Source: Pseudomonas reactans (GTDB taxonomy: Bacteria; Pseudomonadota; Gammaproteobacteria; Pseudomonadales; Pseudomonadaceae). Taken from it: a stretch of DNA of 64,000 nucleotides. Made by a program: the position numbers and the translations under genes. Below are positions 1-8,988 of the stretch, piece after piece (the stretch's first letter is position 1; the number at the start of each line of letters is the position of its first letter). The stretch is taken from the NCBI RefSeq assembly GCF_013385825.1, contig NZ_JACAPG010000020.1, positions 147,754 through 211,753 on the forward strand, written 5' to 3'. The notes under the pieces were generated by a model. It ran no database searches and was not told the DNA's origin. It saw only the letters and a list, made by a program, of their open reading frames with translations.

Positions 1-312
1 GGTGGCCATCACGCCGGGAGTGACTTTCAGGTCCAGGGCCAACAGGTAGAAAATCTGATAGGCCCCCAACAGCACCAGCCCGGTCGCCGCTGCATACAGC
101 ATGGGCTTGCCGGGACGCGGCAGTTTTAATTTGAGGATGGGAATGAGCACTGCCAGGCCCGCGAAAGCGATGGCAAAGCGAATCAACAGAAACGCGAAGG
201 GTGAGGCGTGAGCCAGGCCCCATTTGGAGAAGATCGCCCCGCTGCTCCACAGCAGGACAAACAGGCTCGTCGAGGCCGCCGCGGCCACGGATTGTTTCGA
301 AAGAACAGACAT
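1..312 (-). CDS. EamA/DMT-family transporter, 3' part outside window
   Basis: Inner-membrane drug/metabolite-type transporter; the substrate cannot be told. The 104 visible N-terminal codons begin at an ATG (complement of 310-312) and stay open to the window edge. The protein starts MSVLSKQSVAAAAST and has hydrophobic helices at about residues 14-30, 42-62 and 72-95. The phrase LLWSSGAIFSKWGLAHASP is typical of the first EamA repeat, where a helix is followed by a small-residue break. The family is usually about 300 residues with ten helices, so roughly two thirds lies off the left edge. The gene diverges from the CPBP protease gene. Family call is firm, function open. Confidence 0.8.
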   Translation of the reverse strand, partial: MSVLSKQSVAAAASTSLFVLLWSSGAIFSKWGLAHASPFAFLLIRFAIAFAGLAVLIPILKLKLPRPGKPMLYAAATGLVLLGAYQIFYLLALDLKVTPGVMAT

Positions 313-722
313 GGATACCACCTGTCATCAGGCAAAAAAAGCCGACTCAGCGTTTGCTGAAATTCAGTAGGTTTTTTGGGGCAGGCAGAGGGAAACCAGC
401 GACTCGCTGATCAGCCCGAAATGCCAACACCCGGCGGTGATACGACTGCGTACACCGGCGTGCTACTGACAGGTGGGGGGTAGTGACTGATCTGCGCAGG
501 CTGCTTGTCCCCGCACGGCACGACCGCAGCGTTGACCGCTGAATCGACTACCGCTGTGCGCAGAGAAGCTGGCATGGGCTGATCTTGTGTGAAGAGATGA
601 AGAGGATCGGACTATAACCAGCCGGTGACAGGTTTTGCAATCACCCTGAGTGGAGGAGTTTTCATGTGGGCCCTGCCGGACGGGTCGCTATAATACCGCC
701 CAGATTTTTCCAAGGACTCCCC
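313..722. other. Intergenic region, no convincing gene
   Basis: About 410 bases between the divergent EamA and CPBP genes. It should hold both promoters. A TATAAT hexamer lies at 689-694 without a clear -35 partner. A purine-rich GGAGGAG at 652-658 sits just before an ATG at 664 that opens a nine-codon frame ending at TAA 691-693. No longer open frame here has convincing coding character. Confidence 0.5.
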
Positions 723-1511
723 ATGATCGCATTGCCCTGGCTGTACCTGGCGCTCCTTTCCATCGGCTATCTGCTGGCCTTGATCTACGGGCAACTGGGG
801 GTGCTGGCGGGCGTGTCCGTCGCCCTGCTGCTGATCGCCGGTTACGCCGTACGCCAGCAACGCACACCCTGGGCGCGCTACCTCGGCCACGGGTTGTTTA
901 TCGTCTTGGCCCTGAGCCTGGCGATGCACTGGTTGCCGGGTTTCTACAACGGGCGTGGTATTGCCCCGCAACGTTTCACCGACGATGCCGTGCCCTTCTC
1001 GATGTACCTGAACCAGGACAAACCACTGATTGGCTTCTGGCTGTTGCTCGCCTGCCCATGGATCGTGGCACGGCGCTCGTTGCGGCTGTCGATCTGTGTG
1101 GCCGCCCTGGCACTGACCTTGACTGCCGTTGTTGCGCTCGGTGGAGCAGTGCTTTTGGGGATCACTCACTGGGCCCCAAAATGGCCGGAGCAATCGTGGT
1201 TATGGGTACTGAACAACTTACTCTTGGTCACGCTGGTGGAAGAGGCGTTGTTTCGCGGGTACGTACAGGGAGGGCTAAGCCGACGATTTAAGCATTTGTC
1301 GTATGGCGACAACCTGGCGTTGTTGCTGGCTTCGTTGCTATTTGGGCTGGTGCACCTTGGCGCGGGGTGGCAGTGGACGTTACTGGCAACCATCGCAGGG
1401 GTGGGGTATGGGTTGGCGTATCGGTTTGGTGGGTTGGGGGCTGCGGTTATGACGCATTTTGGGGTTAATTTGGTGCATTTTGGGCTCTTTGTATATCCGA
1501 TGGCTGCGTAG
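723..1511 (+). CDS. CPBP family intramembrane metalloprotease
   Basis: Predicted polytopic membrane protein of 262 residues in the CPBP (CAAX protease and bacteriocin-processing) family. The family signatures are visible: EEALFR at residues 173-178, FGLVH with the metal-ligand candidate His211, and HFGVN with His245 and Asn249. Several hydrophobic segments flank them, including two in the first 45 residues. I chose ATG 723 because it has AAGGA 8 bases upstream. A longer frame from GTG 666 would add a polar extension with no family support. Substrate is unknown; bacterial members have been linked to peptide maturation or self-immunity. It stands alone between the EamA gene and the sugar locus. 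Confidence 0.8.
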   Translation: MIALPWLYLALLSIGYLLALIYGQLGVLAGVSVALLLIAGYAVRQQRTPWARYLGHGLFIVLALSLAMHWLPGFYNGRGIAPQRFTDDAVPFSMYLNQDKPLIGFWLLLACPWIVARRSLRLSICVAALALTLTAVVALGGAVLLGITHWAPKWPEQSWLWVLNNLLLVTLVEEALFRGYVQGGLSRRFKHLSYGDNLALLLASLLFGLVHLGAGWQWTLLATIAGVGYGLAYRFGGLGAAVMTHFGVNLVHFGLFVYPMAA

Positions 1512-2005
1512 AAAAAGCCTATCTTTTTTTGACGACATCACGTTAACGGATAGGTAACTAAGCACAGATCCAAAATACATCTGAAATGATGGAACTCTTA
1601 GTTTCACTAGGCCGGCCTGATAAGTCGATTTCCATACACAATCGCAAATGAGTTCGTCGCGCTTTCGCTGCCGCTGGATACTCCTAGCCCCAAAGCCGAG
1701 CCTCAACGAATGAAAGCTTGGAGTATTTTCTCTTAAATATCGCACTAGCACCATTGGGGTGCCTTTCGAACCGTCCGTAGCAGTGGTCAGAATGTCCTCC
1801 GCGCCTTTTGTATTGAGATCATAGAAGGCCTGCCTCCAGAGCTGAGGCCTTCTATGAATTCAATCAAAATACCCAAAAGATCGTGCACACCCTCCAGCAA
1901 TATACTCAGCGTTAAATAGATGGCTCTGCCTCTCTTCTGGCTATATACCTCGCCTTAGACGCGTCAGAATGATTTTGTGCCGACTCACATGGTTATTGAA
2001 ACGCA
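1512..2005. other. Gap without a supported gene
   Basis: About 490 bases separate the CPBP gene from the distal end of the polysaccharide locus. Base composition is visibly more AT-rich than the chromosomal genes. Frames on both strands are short and broken. The one notable element is the hairpin at 1820-1856, listed separately. It may mark the boundary of a transferred segment, but no integrase, direct repeat or IS end could be made out. Confidence 0.5.
1820..1856. repeat. Perfect 12-bp inverted repeat (hairpin)
   Basis: CATAGAAGGCCT at 1820-1831 is the exact reverse complement of AGGCCTTCTATG at 1845-1856, leaving a 13-base loop. No T-run follows on either side, so it is not a standard intrinsic terminator. 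It lies downstream of the last gene of the minus-strand polysaccharide locus and downstream of the plus-strand CPBP gene, where transcription from both sides converges. Confidence 0.6.
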
Positions 2006-3175
2006 TCACACACGCACTCTAGCAGTCGACACTTCCCGTGGTTTCTTGGTGGGACCCTCAGTCAAATACTTTACAGTCCACTTCCCGACCCTCTGAGCAG
2101 GTGTCTCGATAGCTTTATGAATAAGCCATGACAAGAGAAACACCGAAAGTGTGACAATAATCAGCGAGACCCATGCTTTGACACCTAAGTCCAAAAGAAT
2201 ACGCAGGGCCACATACCCCGTTACACCGTGAACGACGTACAGGGGATAGCTGATATTAGCGAAAAAATCAAAAACTCGATTTGATTTGAACAACGATGGA
2301 AAAGCGTACGCAAAAGAAAAAACCAACAACGCTGCCGCATAACTCCAAACCAAGTAAAACGAACTGGATGTAGGCCCGCTATACCAAAGTGCAGCAAACA
2401 CAGTAAACAGCACACCCACCGTAAAATACCCAACAGGGTATGTCATACGACCCGAATTGACATAATGAAACGCCACACCTATAAACATAAAAACAAGGTA
2501 CTTTGCAGGATAAACAATGTAAGCAAGAGCTTTTAAATAGAGATCCGCATTAGTAGCCCCGAGAGCCTCCAGTTGTCCGCTGACCAAAACACAGGCCAGC
2601 GCAATCAATAAGGGAGCGATAAAAACAGCCCGGGAACCACGCCTGATCAAAACTGAAAATACGGCGCATACCAAATAAAACTTCAGCTCCACCTCAAGCG
2701 CCCAGACTATCCCATCAATATCCTTAGACCAAAGAATATCCCTTAAGCCTGGAAAATAGTGAATAGCGACCTCCCCATTAGTGTAGGGCCAAACGCCACC
2801 AAAATAGTAAGTGGATAGGTAAACAGCAAGCAGCGTCACAGAAAAACCAAAAAAATACGTTGGGAAAATTCGAAACACTCGGTTAACCAGAAAGGAAAAT
2901 CCGCTGATTTTCTCAAGAGAGAACGGAATAACGAACCCACTTATTATAAAAAACAGAGCGACGCCAAAAGCACCAAAATTGAAAAGCGGATAGCTATTTA
3001 CAAGAGCAATATAATTGGGCACAGCGTATTCATTCAGTGGAAGCACGGGCGCATTGATCAACGTCGACACGGCTGGCCGCACCATCCAAAACACACCAAA
3101 ATAATGGGCCACAATCACAGAAAGCGCCGCAAAGCCCCTTAGTGTGTTTGCAAACTGTACCTTGTTTCCACTCAT
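2006..3175 (-). CDS. Membrane acyltransferase, OafA/YrhL type (acyltransferase 3 family)
   Basis: Integral membrane protein of 389 residues with about ten hydrophobic helices. The N-terminal RGFAALSVIVAHY (about residues 13-25) is the acyltransferase-3 hallmark, with the conserved histidine. Further matches are FFIISGFV near 75-82, NRVFRIFPTYF near 97-107 and SYPLYVVHG near 320-328. Family members move acetyl or other acyl groups across the membrane onto polysaccharides. As the last gene of the locus it most likely O-acylates the exported O-polysaccharide. It is separated by about 150 AT-rich bases from the preceding glycosyltransferase gene and may have its own promoter. Start ATG 3175. Confidence 0.85.
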   Translation of the reverse strand: MSGNKVQFANTLRGFAALSVIVAHYFGVFWMVRPAVSTLINAPVLPLNEYAVPNYIALVNSYPLFNFGAFGVALFFIISGFVIPFSLEKISGFSFLVNRVFRIFPTYFFGFSVTLLAVYLSTYYFGGVWPYTNGEVAIHYFPGLRDILWSKDIDGIVWALEVELKFYLVCAVFSVLIRRGSRAVFIAPLLIALACVLVSGQLEALGATNADLYLKALAYIVYPAKYLVFMFIGVAFHYVNSGRMTYPVGYFTVGVLFTVFAALWYSGPTSSSFYLVWSYAAALLVFSFAYAFPSLFKSNRVFDFFANISYPLYVVHGVTGYVALRILLDLGVKAWVSLIIVTLSVFLLSWLIHKAIETPAQRVGKWTVKYLTEGPTKKPREVSTARVRV

Positions 3176-3326
3176 ACTCTCATCCGTATCAATTTAAAGT
3201 AGTTGGCTCAGCATCCATACTTTGCAAAACAGTCAAACCGTTAACATCATATAGCAGCAGACAAAAGCACAGTTCGTATTTTCTTCTGGTGTGGAGAAAG
3301 CCCGTCGTAGCTTTTAGATGCTCCTA

Positions 3327-4436
3327 TTATCTCAACAAACCACGGTATACCTTTGCGTAGCCTTCAACCATTCGATCTGCTGTAAAAACCTGCTCAAACC
3401 GCAATGCAGCCTGGCGTCCCATTTCAACACTTACCCCCGGATTTTCCCACAACGTAATCATTGCCTGTGCCAACGCTTTGGCATCACAAGGAGGAATGAC
3501 AATTCCGGTTTTACCCGCAATATTTATATAGGTTGTCCCGGTACCGATCTCACAGGAAATAAGCGGCTTACCAAACATGGCAGCTTCCAACAGCGAAATA
3601 CCAAACGCTTCAGAGCGCAAATGTGACGGAAAGACCATGGCATAGCACAGCATTAATAAAGCAGTTTTGTCATCATCCGGCAGGCTGCCGAGAAAATGAA
3701 TGTTGGACAGGCCAAGCTCCTTGGCTTTCTCTTTCAAGCTGGCGTCCATTGGACCCTGCCCCAAGATGACGATCGGAAAAGGGGCTGTACGAGCCGCCTC
3801 AAGTAGATACTCCAACCCTTTGTAATAACGCAAAGCACCAATAAAGAGGAAAAAACGCCCTTCAAACTGCCGCTTCCAAAAATTTAATTTTTCCGATCGC
3901 ACTTCAGGATAAGTATTCTTGTCCAGACCGATAGGGATAATCGTCAACTTATCCTTGTAACGCTGTAGCGTCGGGCTACTGTCAGCATACTTGGGCGAGG
4001 ACGCAATTATATGGTCTACACTATTGAGAAAACTATGCATCAAAGGCTGATAGAGTTTCAGTAGCGTCTTTTGTTTCACGATATCCGAGTGGTAACTGAC
4101 AACCGTGGGTTTGGATACCTTCGAGAGAAAATGAACGATATCCATGAACGGCCAAGGAAAATGGTAGTTGATGATATCTGCTTCCCTCGCCATCTCAGCG
4201 AAGTCCCGGAACACTGATAATGAAAACCCTGTTGACGCCAAATGAAGGTCTAGCTGTGACGTGCGGGCCAGGTGTTCACCCACTTGAATATTACGCTCAG
4301 CGCCTTGCGGGCTCAGCGAGAGCACCTGAGCATCTATTCCATGTTCCCTCCCGCCCTCCGAAAGCTGAAAGATGACCTGTTCAATCCCCCCCATAGTTTG
4401 CGGATAGTAGGTCTTAAAAAAATGGAGAACTTTCAA
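3327..4436 (-). CDS. Family 4 glycosyltransferase (WbpY-like)
   Basis: Cytoplasmic GT-B fold glycosyltransferase of 369 residues, probably adding perosamine-type residues to the growing O-chain. The N-terminal GGIEQVIFQL (about residues 16-25) is the usual acceptor-site loop of family 4. The C-terminal half has FLFIGALRYYKGLEYLLEA and the nucleotide-sugar signature SEAFGISLLEAAMFGKP near residues 275-291. The start is a TTG at 4436 that overlaps the stop of the upstream acyltransferase gene by 4 bases (TTGA), with AGGGAAG about 8 bases before it. The next ATG would remove the N-terminal strand. It resembles P. aeruginosa WbpY in length and place, but linkage and sugar are inferred. Confidence 0.82.
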   Translation of the reverse strand: MKVLHFFKTYYPQTMGGIEQVIFQLSEGGREHGIDAQVLSLSPQGAERNIQVGEHLARTSQLDLHLASTGFSLSVFRDFAEMAREADIINYHFPWPFMDIVHFLSKVSKPTVVSYHSDIVKQKTLLKLYQPLMHSFLNSVDHIIASSPKYADSSPTLQRYKDKLTIIPIGLDKNTYPEVRSEKLNFWKRQFEGRFFLFIGALRYYKGLEYLLEAARTAPFPIVILGQGPMDASLKEKAKELGLSNIHFLGSLPDDDKTALLMLCYAMVFPSHLRSEAFGISLLEAAMFGKPLISCEIGTGTTYINIAGKTGIVIPPCDAKALAQAMITLWENPGVSVEMGRQAALRFEQVFTADRMVEGYAKVYRGLLR

Positions 4437-5068
4437 TCTGATGCTTCCCTTGTCATTTTCTTTGCTGGGACACCCACATAAACCCCCGGTTCGTTCAGGT
4501 TACGGTGTGCACACGCGCCAGCTCCCAACGTGACCCCATCTATCACGGTGATACTATCTATGACGGTAGATCCTGCTCCGATAAAACAAAATCGCCCAAT
4601 TCGAGACCTGCCTGCGACAGCCGCGTTGATAGAGACATGGGTGTAATCCCCAATGCCACAGTCGTGTTCGACAATCGCACCCGTATTAATGACACAACCC
4701 ACACCGATAGATGCCATTGGCCCAATATGTGCGTGATGCGCAATCAAAGTTCCAGGCCCGATACTCGCGCCATAGCCGACCGTCGCTGTCGGCGAGACAA
4801 GCGTAAATAATGGCCAACCACGCTGCAGCACGGATTCACATTGCGAACTTCGGCTCAGACCATCTCCTGAAGCTGGCATCACGGACCAACCATCTGGCAG
4901 CTCTTCTTCCCAGCTCTGCAGAACAGGAAACCCCGCAAATGTTTCATTTTCACGAGCGTTACTGTCTATAAAGCAAAGGTGTTTAATCCCCGACGCCATT
5001 GCCACGTCCGCCACTGAGCGTGCATGACCACCGAAGCCGAGAATGAGTAAACCAGATGGAAGGTTCAT
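4433..5068 (-). CDS. Sugar N-/O-acyltransferase, PglD/NeuD/PerB type
   Basis: A 211-residue left-handed beta-helix acyltransferase. The N-terminal Rossmann-like part carries GFGGHARSVADVA (about residues 12-24), as in PglD and Caulobacter PerB. It is followed by hexapeptide repeats (VGYGASIGPGTLI, MASIGVGCVINTG). The segment IVEHDCGIGDYTHVSINA carries the HD pair that serves as catalytic base in PglD. In a locus with gmd and per the simplest role is acylation of the 4-amino group of GDP-perosamine, using acetyl-CoA or another acyl-CoA. ATG 5068 is preferred; a TTG at 5086 overlapping the upstream stop is the alternative. Acyl donor and exact position are inferred. Confidence 0.78.
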   Translation of the reverse strand: MNLPSGLLILGFGGHARSVADVAMASGIKHLCFIDSNARENETFAGFPVLQSWEEELPDGWSVMPASGDGLSRSSQCESVLQRGWPLFTLVSPTATVGYGASIGPGTLIAHHAHIGPMASIGVGCVINTGAIVEHDCGIGDYTHVSINAAVAGRSRIGRFCFIGAGSTVIDSITVIDGVTLGAGACAHRNLNEPGVYVGVPAKKMTREASD

Positions 5069-5082
5069 GAGCCTGTCTCTTC

Positions 5083-6711
5083 TCAAAAAGTCTCGGTTCT
5101 TGAAATTCTGTCCAAAATCTCGATGTGTTCATTGACCACATCAGTCCAGTTCCGCTTGGAAAGCAGTTCATAAGCGTTCATTTGGACAGCAAGTAGTTGG
5201 TCGCGGTTCAAAATACCCCATTGAATGCGGTCAGCTATATCTTTCCAATCATACGGATTGAAAAGCGTCAGTGTTTGCAGCTCCGGATCTACCAAAACTT
5301 CCTCCGTTACCGGAATGCGCGCCATCACTACGGGAGTAGACACAGACAGCGCCTCCGTAAATGTAAACGGGCAGCCACCTTCACTCAAACTTGGATTAAC
5401 AGCCAGATCCGCCAACTTGTAACAAGCCGCCAATTCTTGGACGGTCAATCCGTGCATGCAAAGAACATCGTTCTCTAAATAATTATCTCGAATATAGTCC
5501 TTTACTGTCAAAAAACCCTCTGCATGGCCTGTCAACACTAACTTGTGCCGTATCAAGTCATTGCGCAAAAGATACTGATAAGCTTTGAGCAAAGAAATAA
5601 TATTTTTATTAGGTCTAAACTGACTCGCGTAGAAAATAAACTTAGCATCACCATTAAAAAACGTTGAAGCGTAAGAATAATTTGATGCTTTTTTCAACGC
5701 GCGCTTAAAAAGCGTCGTACAGTAGTTTCTCGATGCGGCTTCAGCATCTGACAGCCCCCTTACGGCGACGTTGCCGCTGAGGTCGTTGGGCGCATGGTAA
5801 ACAACTGAAATTGCCGAAGGCTTGAGGGCATACCGTTCAACCAGTGTTTCCCACTTAACGTTCTTGCTATAGGTGACGAAATGTTGCCCACCATGAATAG
5901 CCGCTTCGACCCGTTCATATACCTTCAAAAACCGCTCACCGCCCACCTCAGAAAATCCGATAGGAAAATCTGAGAGAACAACATCAGGCACACACATCAA
6001 GCGCGGTGCTTTAATGTTATTGAACGCGGGCCAGAAAGCAGTAGGACTGTACCAAGCCTTCACGTCTGTCATTTTATTTACAATTTGCAGCATACGGTCT
6101 GACTCAACCTGTTCCAAACGCTGATACAGGCGAAGTACAAATGCATCCTCCTTGGGAGCTCCAACCGCTTTACGCAGCCGATTGACCACTTTTCTCACTG
6201 GGCGTAAGAGTCGACGAACGACCACAGTGATTTTTAACTGAAGTGCGTAAAGTGGTAACAGTATCAGCACTGGGCTAAAGAGTAATGCCAATATAAAAAG
6301 GACCAGTGCCTCGATCGCTAGCCGAAATACACCACTGTAGGAATCGACACTGATCAATCGATCTTCAACTTTACTCGCAAACACCGCCTTCCAATGAAAG
6401 AGCTTCTTCGCAATCCGCTCCTTCAGGCTCATTTTCTTCAATTTCTTTTTTCTTGCAATGTACCCTTCGTAACCGCGAAGAATCATAGGAATACCGGGAG
6501 GCGATACAATTTCAAACACGTCCTCTTCGACACCCTCACTCAAAAACAACTCGTGAAGCGCTTTTTTGGTCCAGCTTGGGCATATTAGGGTGAACTTAAC
6601 ATCGTCTCGTCCAGCCGCCCCCTTCAGAAACGCAGCAAGGTAACGGCCCAACCCTTCATGTCGAAGGTCTATGCCAGGAGCGTATGCCAAGTAAATCCCA
6701 AACCTTTTCAT
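5083..6711 (-). CDS. Glycosyltransferase family 4 with internal hydrophobic segment
   Basis: Protein of 542 residues. The GT-B acceptor-side start is visible (GIYLAYAPGIDLRHEGLGRY), and the C-terminal half has FYASQFRPNKNIISLLKAY and the family signature NPSLSEGGCPFTFTEALS. Between them, at about residues 131-160, lies a strongly hydrophobic stretch flanked by basic residues, unusual for this family and suggesting a membrane-anchoring or re-entrant hairpin. ATG 6711 overlaps the upstream stop by 4 bases (ATGA) and has GAGGG at good spacing; ATG 6717 is an alternative. Probably one of the O-chain polymerising enzymes. Sugar and linkage unknown. Confidence 0.78.
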   Translation of the reverse strand: MKRFGIYLAYAPGIDLRHEGLGRYLAAFLKGAAGRDDVKFTLICPSWTKKALHELFLSEGVEEDVFEIVSPPGIPMILRGYEGYIARKKKLKKMSLKERIAKKLFHWKAVFASKVEDRLISVDSYSGVFRLAIEALVLFILALLFSPVLILLPLYALQLKITVVVRRLLRPVRKVVNRLRKAVGAPKEDAFVLRLYQRLEQVESDRMLQIVNKMTDVKAWYSPTAFWPAFNNIKAPRLMCVPDVVLSDFPIGFSEVGGERFLKVYERVEAAIHGGQHFVTYSKNVKWETLVERYALKPSAISVVYHAPNDLSGNVAVRGLSDAEAASRNYCTTLFKRALKKASNYSYASTFFNGDAKFIFYASQFRPNKNIISLLKAYQYLLRNDLIRHKLVLTGHAEGFLTVKDYIRDNYLENDVLCMHGLTVQELAACYKLADLAVNPSLSEGGCPFTFTEALSVSTPVVMARIPVTEEVLVDPELQTLTLFNPYDWKDIADRIQWGILNRDQLLAVQMNAYELLSKRNWTDVVNEHIEILDRISRTETF

Positions 6712-8987
6712 AGGCATTCCCTCACCACTTGCCAATACGCACTCGCCAACTTCTCTACACCTTGCTCACCTAACATTTCACTCGTAGGCAAATTGTTACG
6801 ACGCTCCAAATACGCAAGTTCCATCTCTTTAAGCTGGCTGGCCATTTGCTTGGGTTTATCCGACTTCATCCAACTGAGCCCTAGTGAAAACTGCTCATCA
6901 ATTTCTCGCATCGCGGGGTAGTCACTGCTTAAAGACGGCACTCCAAGACCAGCAGCTTCAATGACACTGAACGTACCATTATCTATCGCTCCGGCATGCC
7001 ATAAAAAAGATGCACTGGCCAATACACTTTGGTAATTTCGGTCCGGCAACTCACCGAGTAGTTTGATATTTTTCTTCAATGGTCGACTTTTACCTAATAA
7101 CTCGGCCAAGGGTTTTAAGTGCGGCAAAGAGCTTTTAAACAATCCTTTAGTATCCACACCGGTAATCCGACACTCCAATACGCCGCCCAACTCTTCATAG
7201 TAAAACTTTAGCGCTTTAACAGCATTCACATGATTTTTGTGTATTGCCGTATTGGTAGTCCACAAAAAATAGTTTGAGCTTTCTGCAACGCTGCCTTTCA
7301 CCTGAGAAAAATCAGGTGCCAACATGGGCAGTTTAAATACTTTCTCAGGCGGCATGCCAGCGTAATTCAGCGCATCCTGTTTCGTAAACTCCGTCGTCAC
7401 CAGTACTTTAGAAGCCGTCCTTGCCGCATTCAAAAATGGCTGGTCTGCACCAAAAGGTAGTATAGGCACATACCGTTGGAGATAATCATAGACCATGAGT
7501 ACTGATGGACGCATCGGCAATAACGGCCCGCTGAGTCGATCTGATATAACAAGCCAGACATCACAATCCTGGAGATTATTTATTCCATCATTGACAACTA
7601 AATAACGGGGGCTTTTCGGTTCCCAGCCCTCATGACCGGAATAACGCATTGCCCTGCGAGCAGGCGCAGCATCTAGAATATTCCATTTATAAGGTCGAAT
7701 TAATATGCCTTCTTCAAGATCCATAAACTCTTCATCAGGATAACTGTCTGGCTTATCCAGATGAAGAAACACGACATCTACAGGCTCGCCAGCCTGTCGG
7801 CTGCCGTGGTACAGGGCATTGGCTACAAGTTTTGCCCCCCGCAGACTTCCGCCTCTATATTCTACCGGTACGATCACGGCAATTTTTTTACGACGAATCG
7901 GACGATCTATACTTTCGACCTTTACCGATTCAAGTTCCGCAAGTACTTTTTTGAATCCTGCCTGCCACGCCTGCTCACAATTTTTTGCTTTCATGGGCTC
8001 AAGCAAAATCAATTGAGATTCGCGGATACTGTTGATCAATTTCTGATCGTAATTCATTAACTGTTTTGCTTTAGCCTTAGCTTCGGCAACTGTTTTACAA
8101 CGACCAGGTAATCCAATACCGCCCATTTTGTCCAACATCCCGCCAGCCATGAACAGCAAGGGCATGCCCGCACGAATGGCTTCAAAGGGGTGATAATGGA
8201 TATGATTAGGCTCGGTGGAATGATAGAACATCACTCTGTGCTGCTTCATGTTGTATTCATGCTCTTCACTCGAGACGAAGCCAAGAACATGCTTATCTGA
8301 TACATCAATAGGTTGCGCGCCACCTATGGTGTACTCCAGATCCGAAAAATCACGAATGAAGTTTTTGTAGATTGTCTCAAAGTAGGGTGAAGAGCCAATC
8401 CTTGGGCATACAAATAGTATTTTGTTGAGTTTGCCTTCCCACAGTTCCGGTTGCGCCTCACCTTTCAAACCAACAGGCAGGTAACAGTCTCTACTCGCCA
8501 AGAAATTTTGCTCGGAGTCCTTCAGGTGTTCATAACCGGCGCCAAACCAAAACCGCGAGCCGATTGATTTGATGCTGCGGACAAGCGCCTCGCCCGCCTC
8601 GTCGTAAAACAATTGCGAATAGGAATAACCTTTCGACAGACCAAAAACACGTAATATTATTGCGCCAGCAAAGTGTCGTACCGCGCTTTTTATTTGCAGC
8701 GGAAAGAACCCAATGATTGCCACATCGAAATATTGATTAGCGATCCGCCACGCTTCTTCACTGGGGCTTACATACCAGTCCTGCGCATTCAGAATATCCA
8801 GCTCCGCCTTGGGAATTGTCAGCGCAGCATCAAAACTAGCATCTACGTTGGCTGAAAGATTCCCTTCATCGTAAGGAAAGCTCTTGGGCATAAAAATTTC
8901 ATTTACGCCCAATGCTTTCAGCTGATCGACTTCAAATTTCCGCAATGTAGTGTGGTTGAGCAACCAAAGGACTCTTAAGGTCTTCAA
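6708..8987 (-). CDS. Large two-domain glycosyltransferase (WbpX-like position)
   Basis: Protein of 759 residues that looks like two GT-B halves. The N-terminal part (about 1-350) contains ILFVCPRIGSSPYFETIYKN and HYHPFEAIRAGMPLLFMAGG, resembling a nucleotide-sugar binding site. The second part (about 370-759) starts KKIAVIVPVEYRGGSLRGAK and ends with the family 4 pattern NYFLWTTNTAIHKNHVNAVK and NGTFSVIEAAGLGVPSLSSD. Double-domain enzymes can alternate linkages in O-chain synthesis. The start is a TTG at 8987, two bases after the wzt stop; the next in-frame ATG removes about 30 residues of the first domain. Function as O-chain glycosyltransferase is firm, specificity is not. Confidence 0.78.
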   Translation of the reverse strand: MKTLRVLWLLNHTTLRKFEVDQLKALGVNEIFMPKSFPYDEGNLSANVDASFDAALTIPKAELDILNAQDWYVSPSEEAWRIANQYFDVAIIGFFPLQIKSAVRHFAGAIILRVFGLSKGYSYSQLFYDEAGEALVRSIKSIGSRFWFGAGYEHLKDSEQNFLASRDCYLPVGLKGEAQPELWEGKLNKILFVCPRIGSSPYFETIYKNFIRDFSDLEYTIGGAQPIDVSDKHVLGFVSSEEHEYNMKQHRVMFYHSTEPNHIHYHPFEAIRAGMPLLFMAGGMLDKMGGIGLPGRCKTVAEAKAKAKQLMNYDQKLINSIRESQLILLEPMKAKNCEQAWQAGFKKVLAELESVKVESIDRPIRRKKIAVIVPVEYRGGSLRGAKLVANALYHGSRQAGEPVDVVFLHLDKPDSYPDEEFMDLEEGILIRPYKWNILDAAPARRAMRYSGHEGWEPKSPRYLVVNDGINNLQDCDVWLVISDRLSGPLLPMRPSVLMVYDYLQRYVPILPFGADQPFLNAARTASKVLVTTEFTKQDALNYAGMPPEKVFKLPMLAPDFSQVKGSVAESSNYFLWTTNTAIHKNHVNAVKALKFYYEELGGVLECRITGVDTKGLFKSSLPHLKPLAELLGKSRPLKKNIKLLGELPDRNYQSVLASASFLWHAGAIDNGTFSVIEAAGLGVPSLSSDYPAMREIDEQFSLGLSWMKSDKPKQMASQLKEMELAYLERRNNLPTSEMLGEQGVEKLASAYWQVVRECL

Positions 8988-8988
8988 A

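Noticed and set aside
1380..1754. 124-codon minus-strand frame across the end of the CPBP gene and the gap
   Set aside because: It overlaps the well supported protease gene, has no recognisable motif, and its composition is mixed, so it reads as a chance frame.
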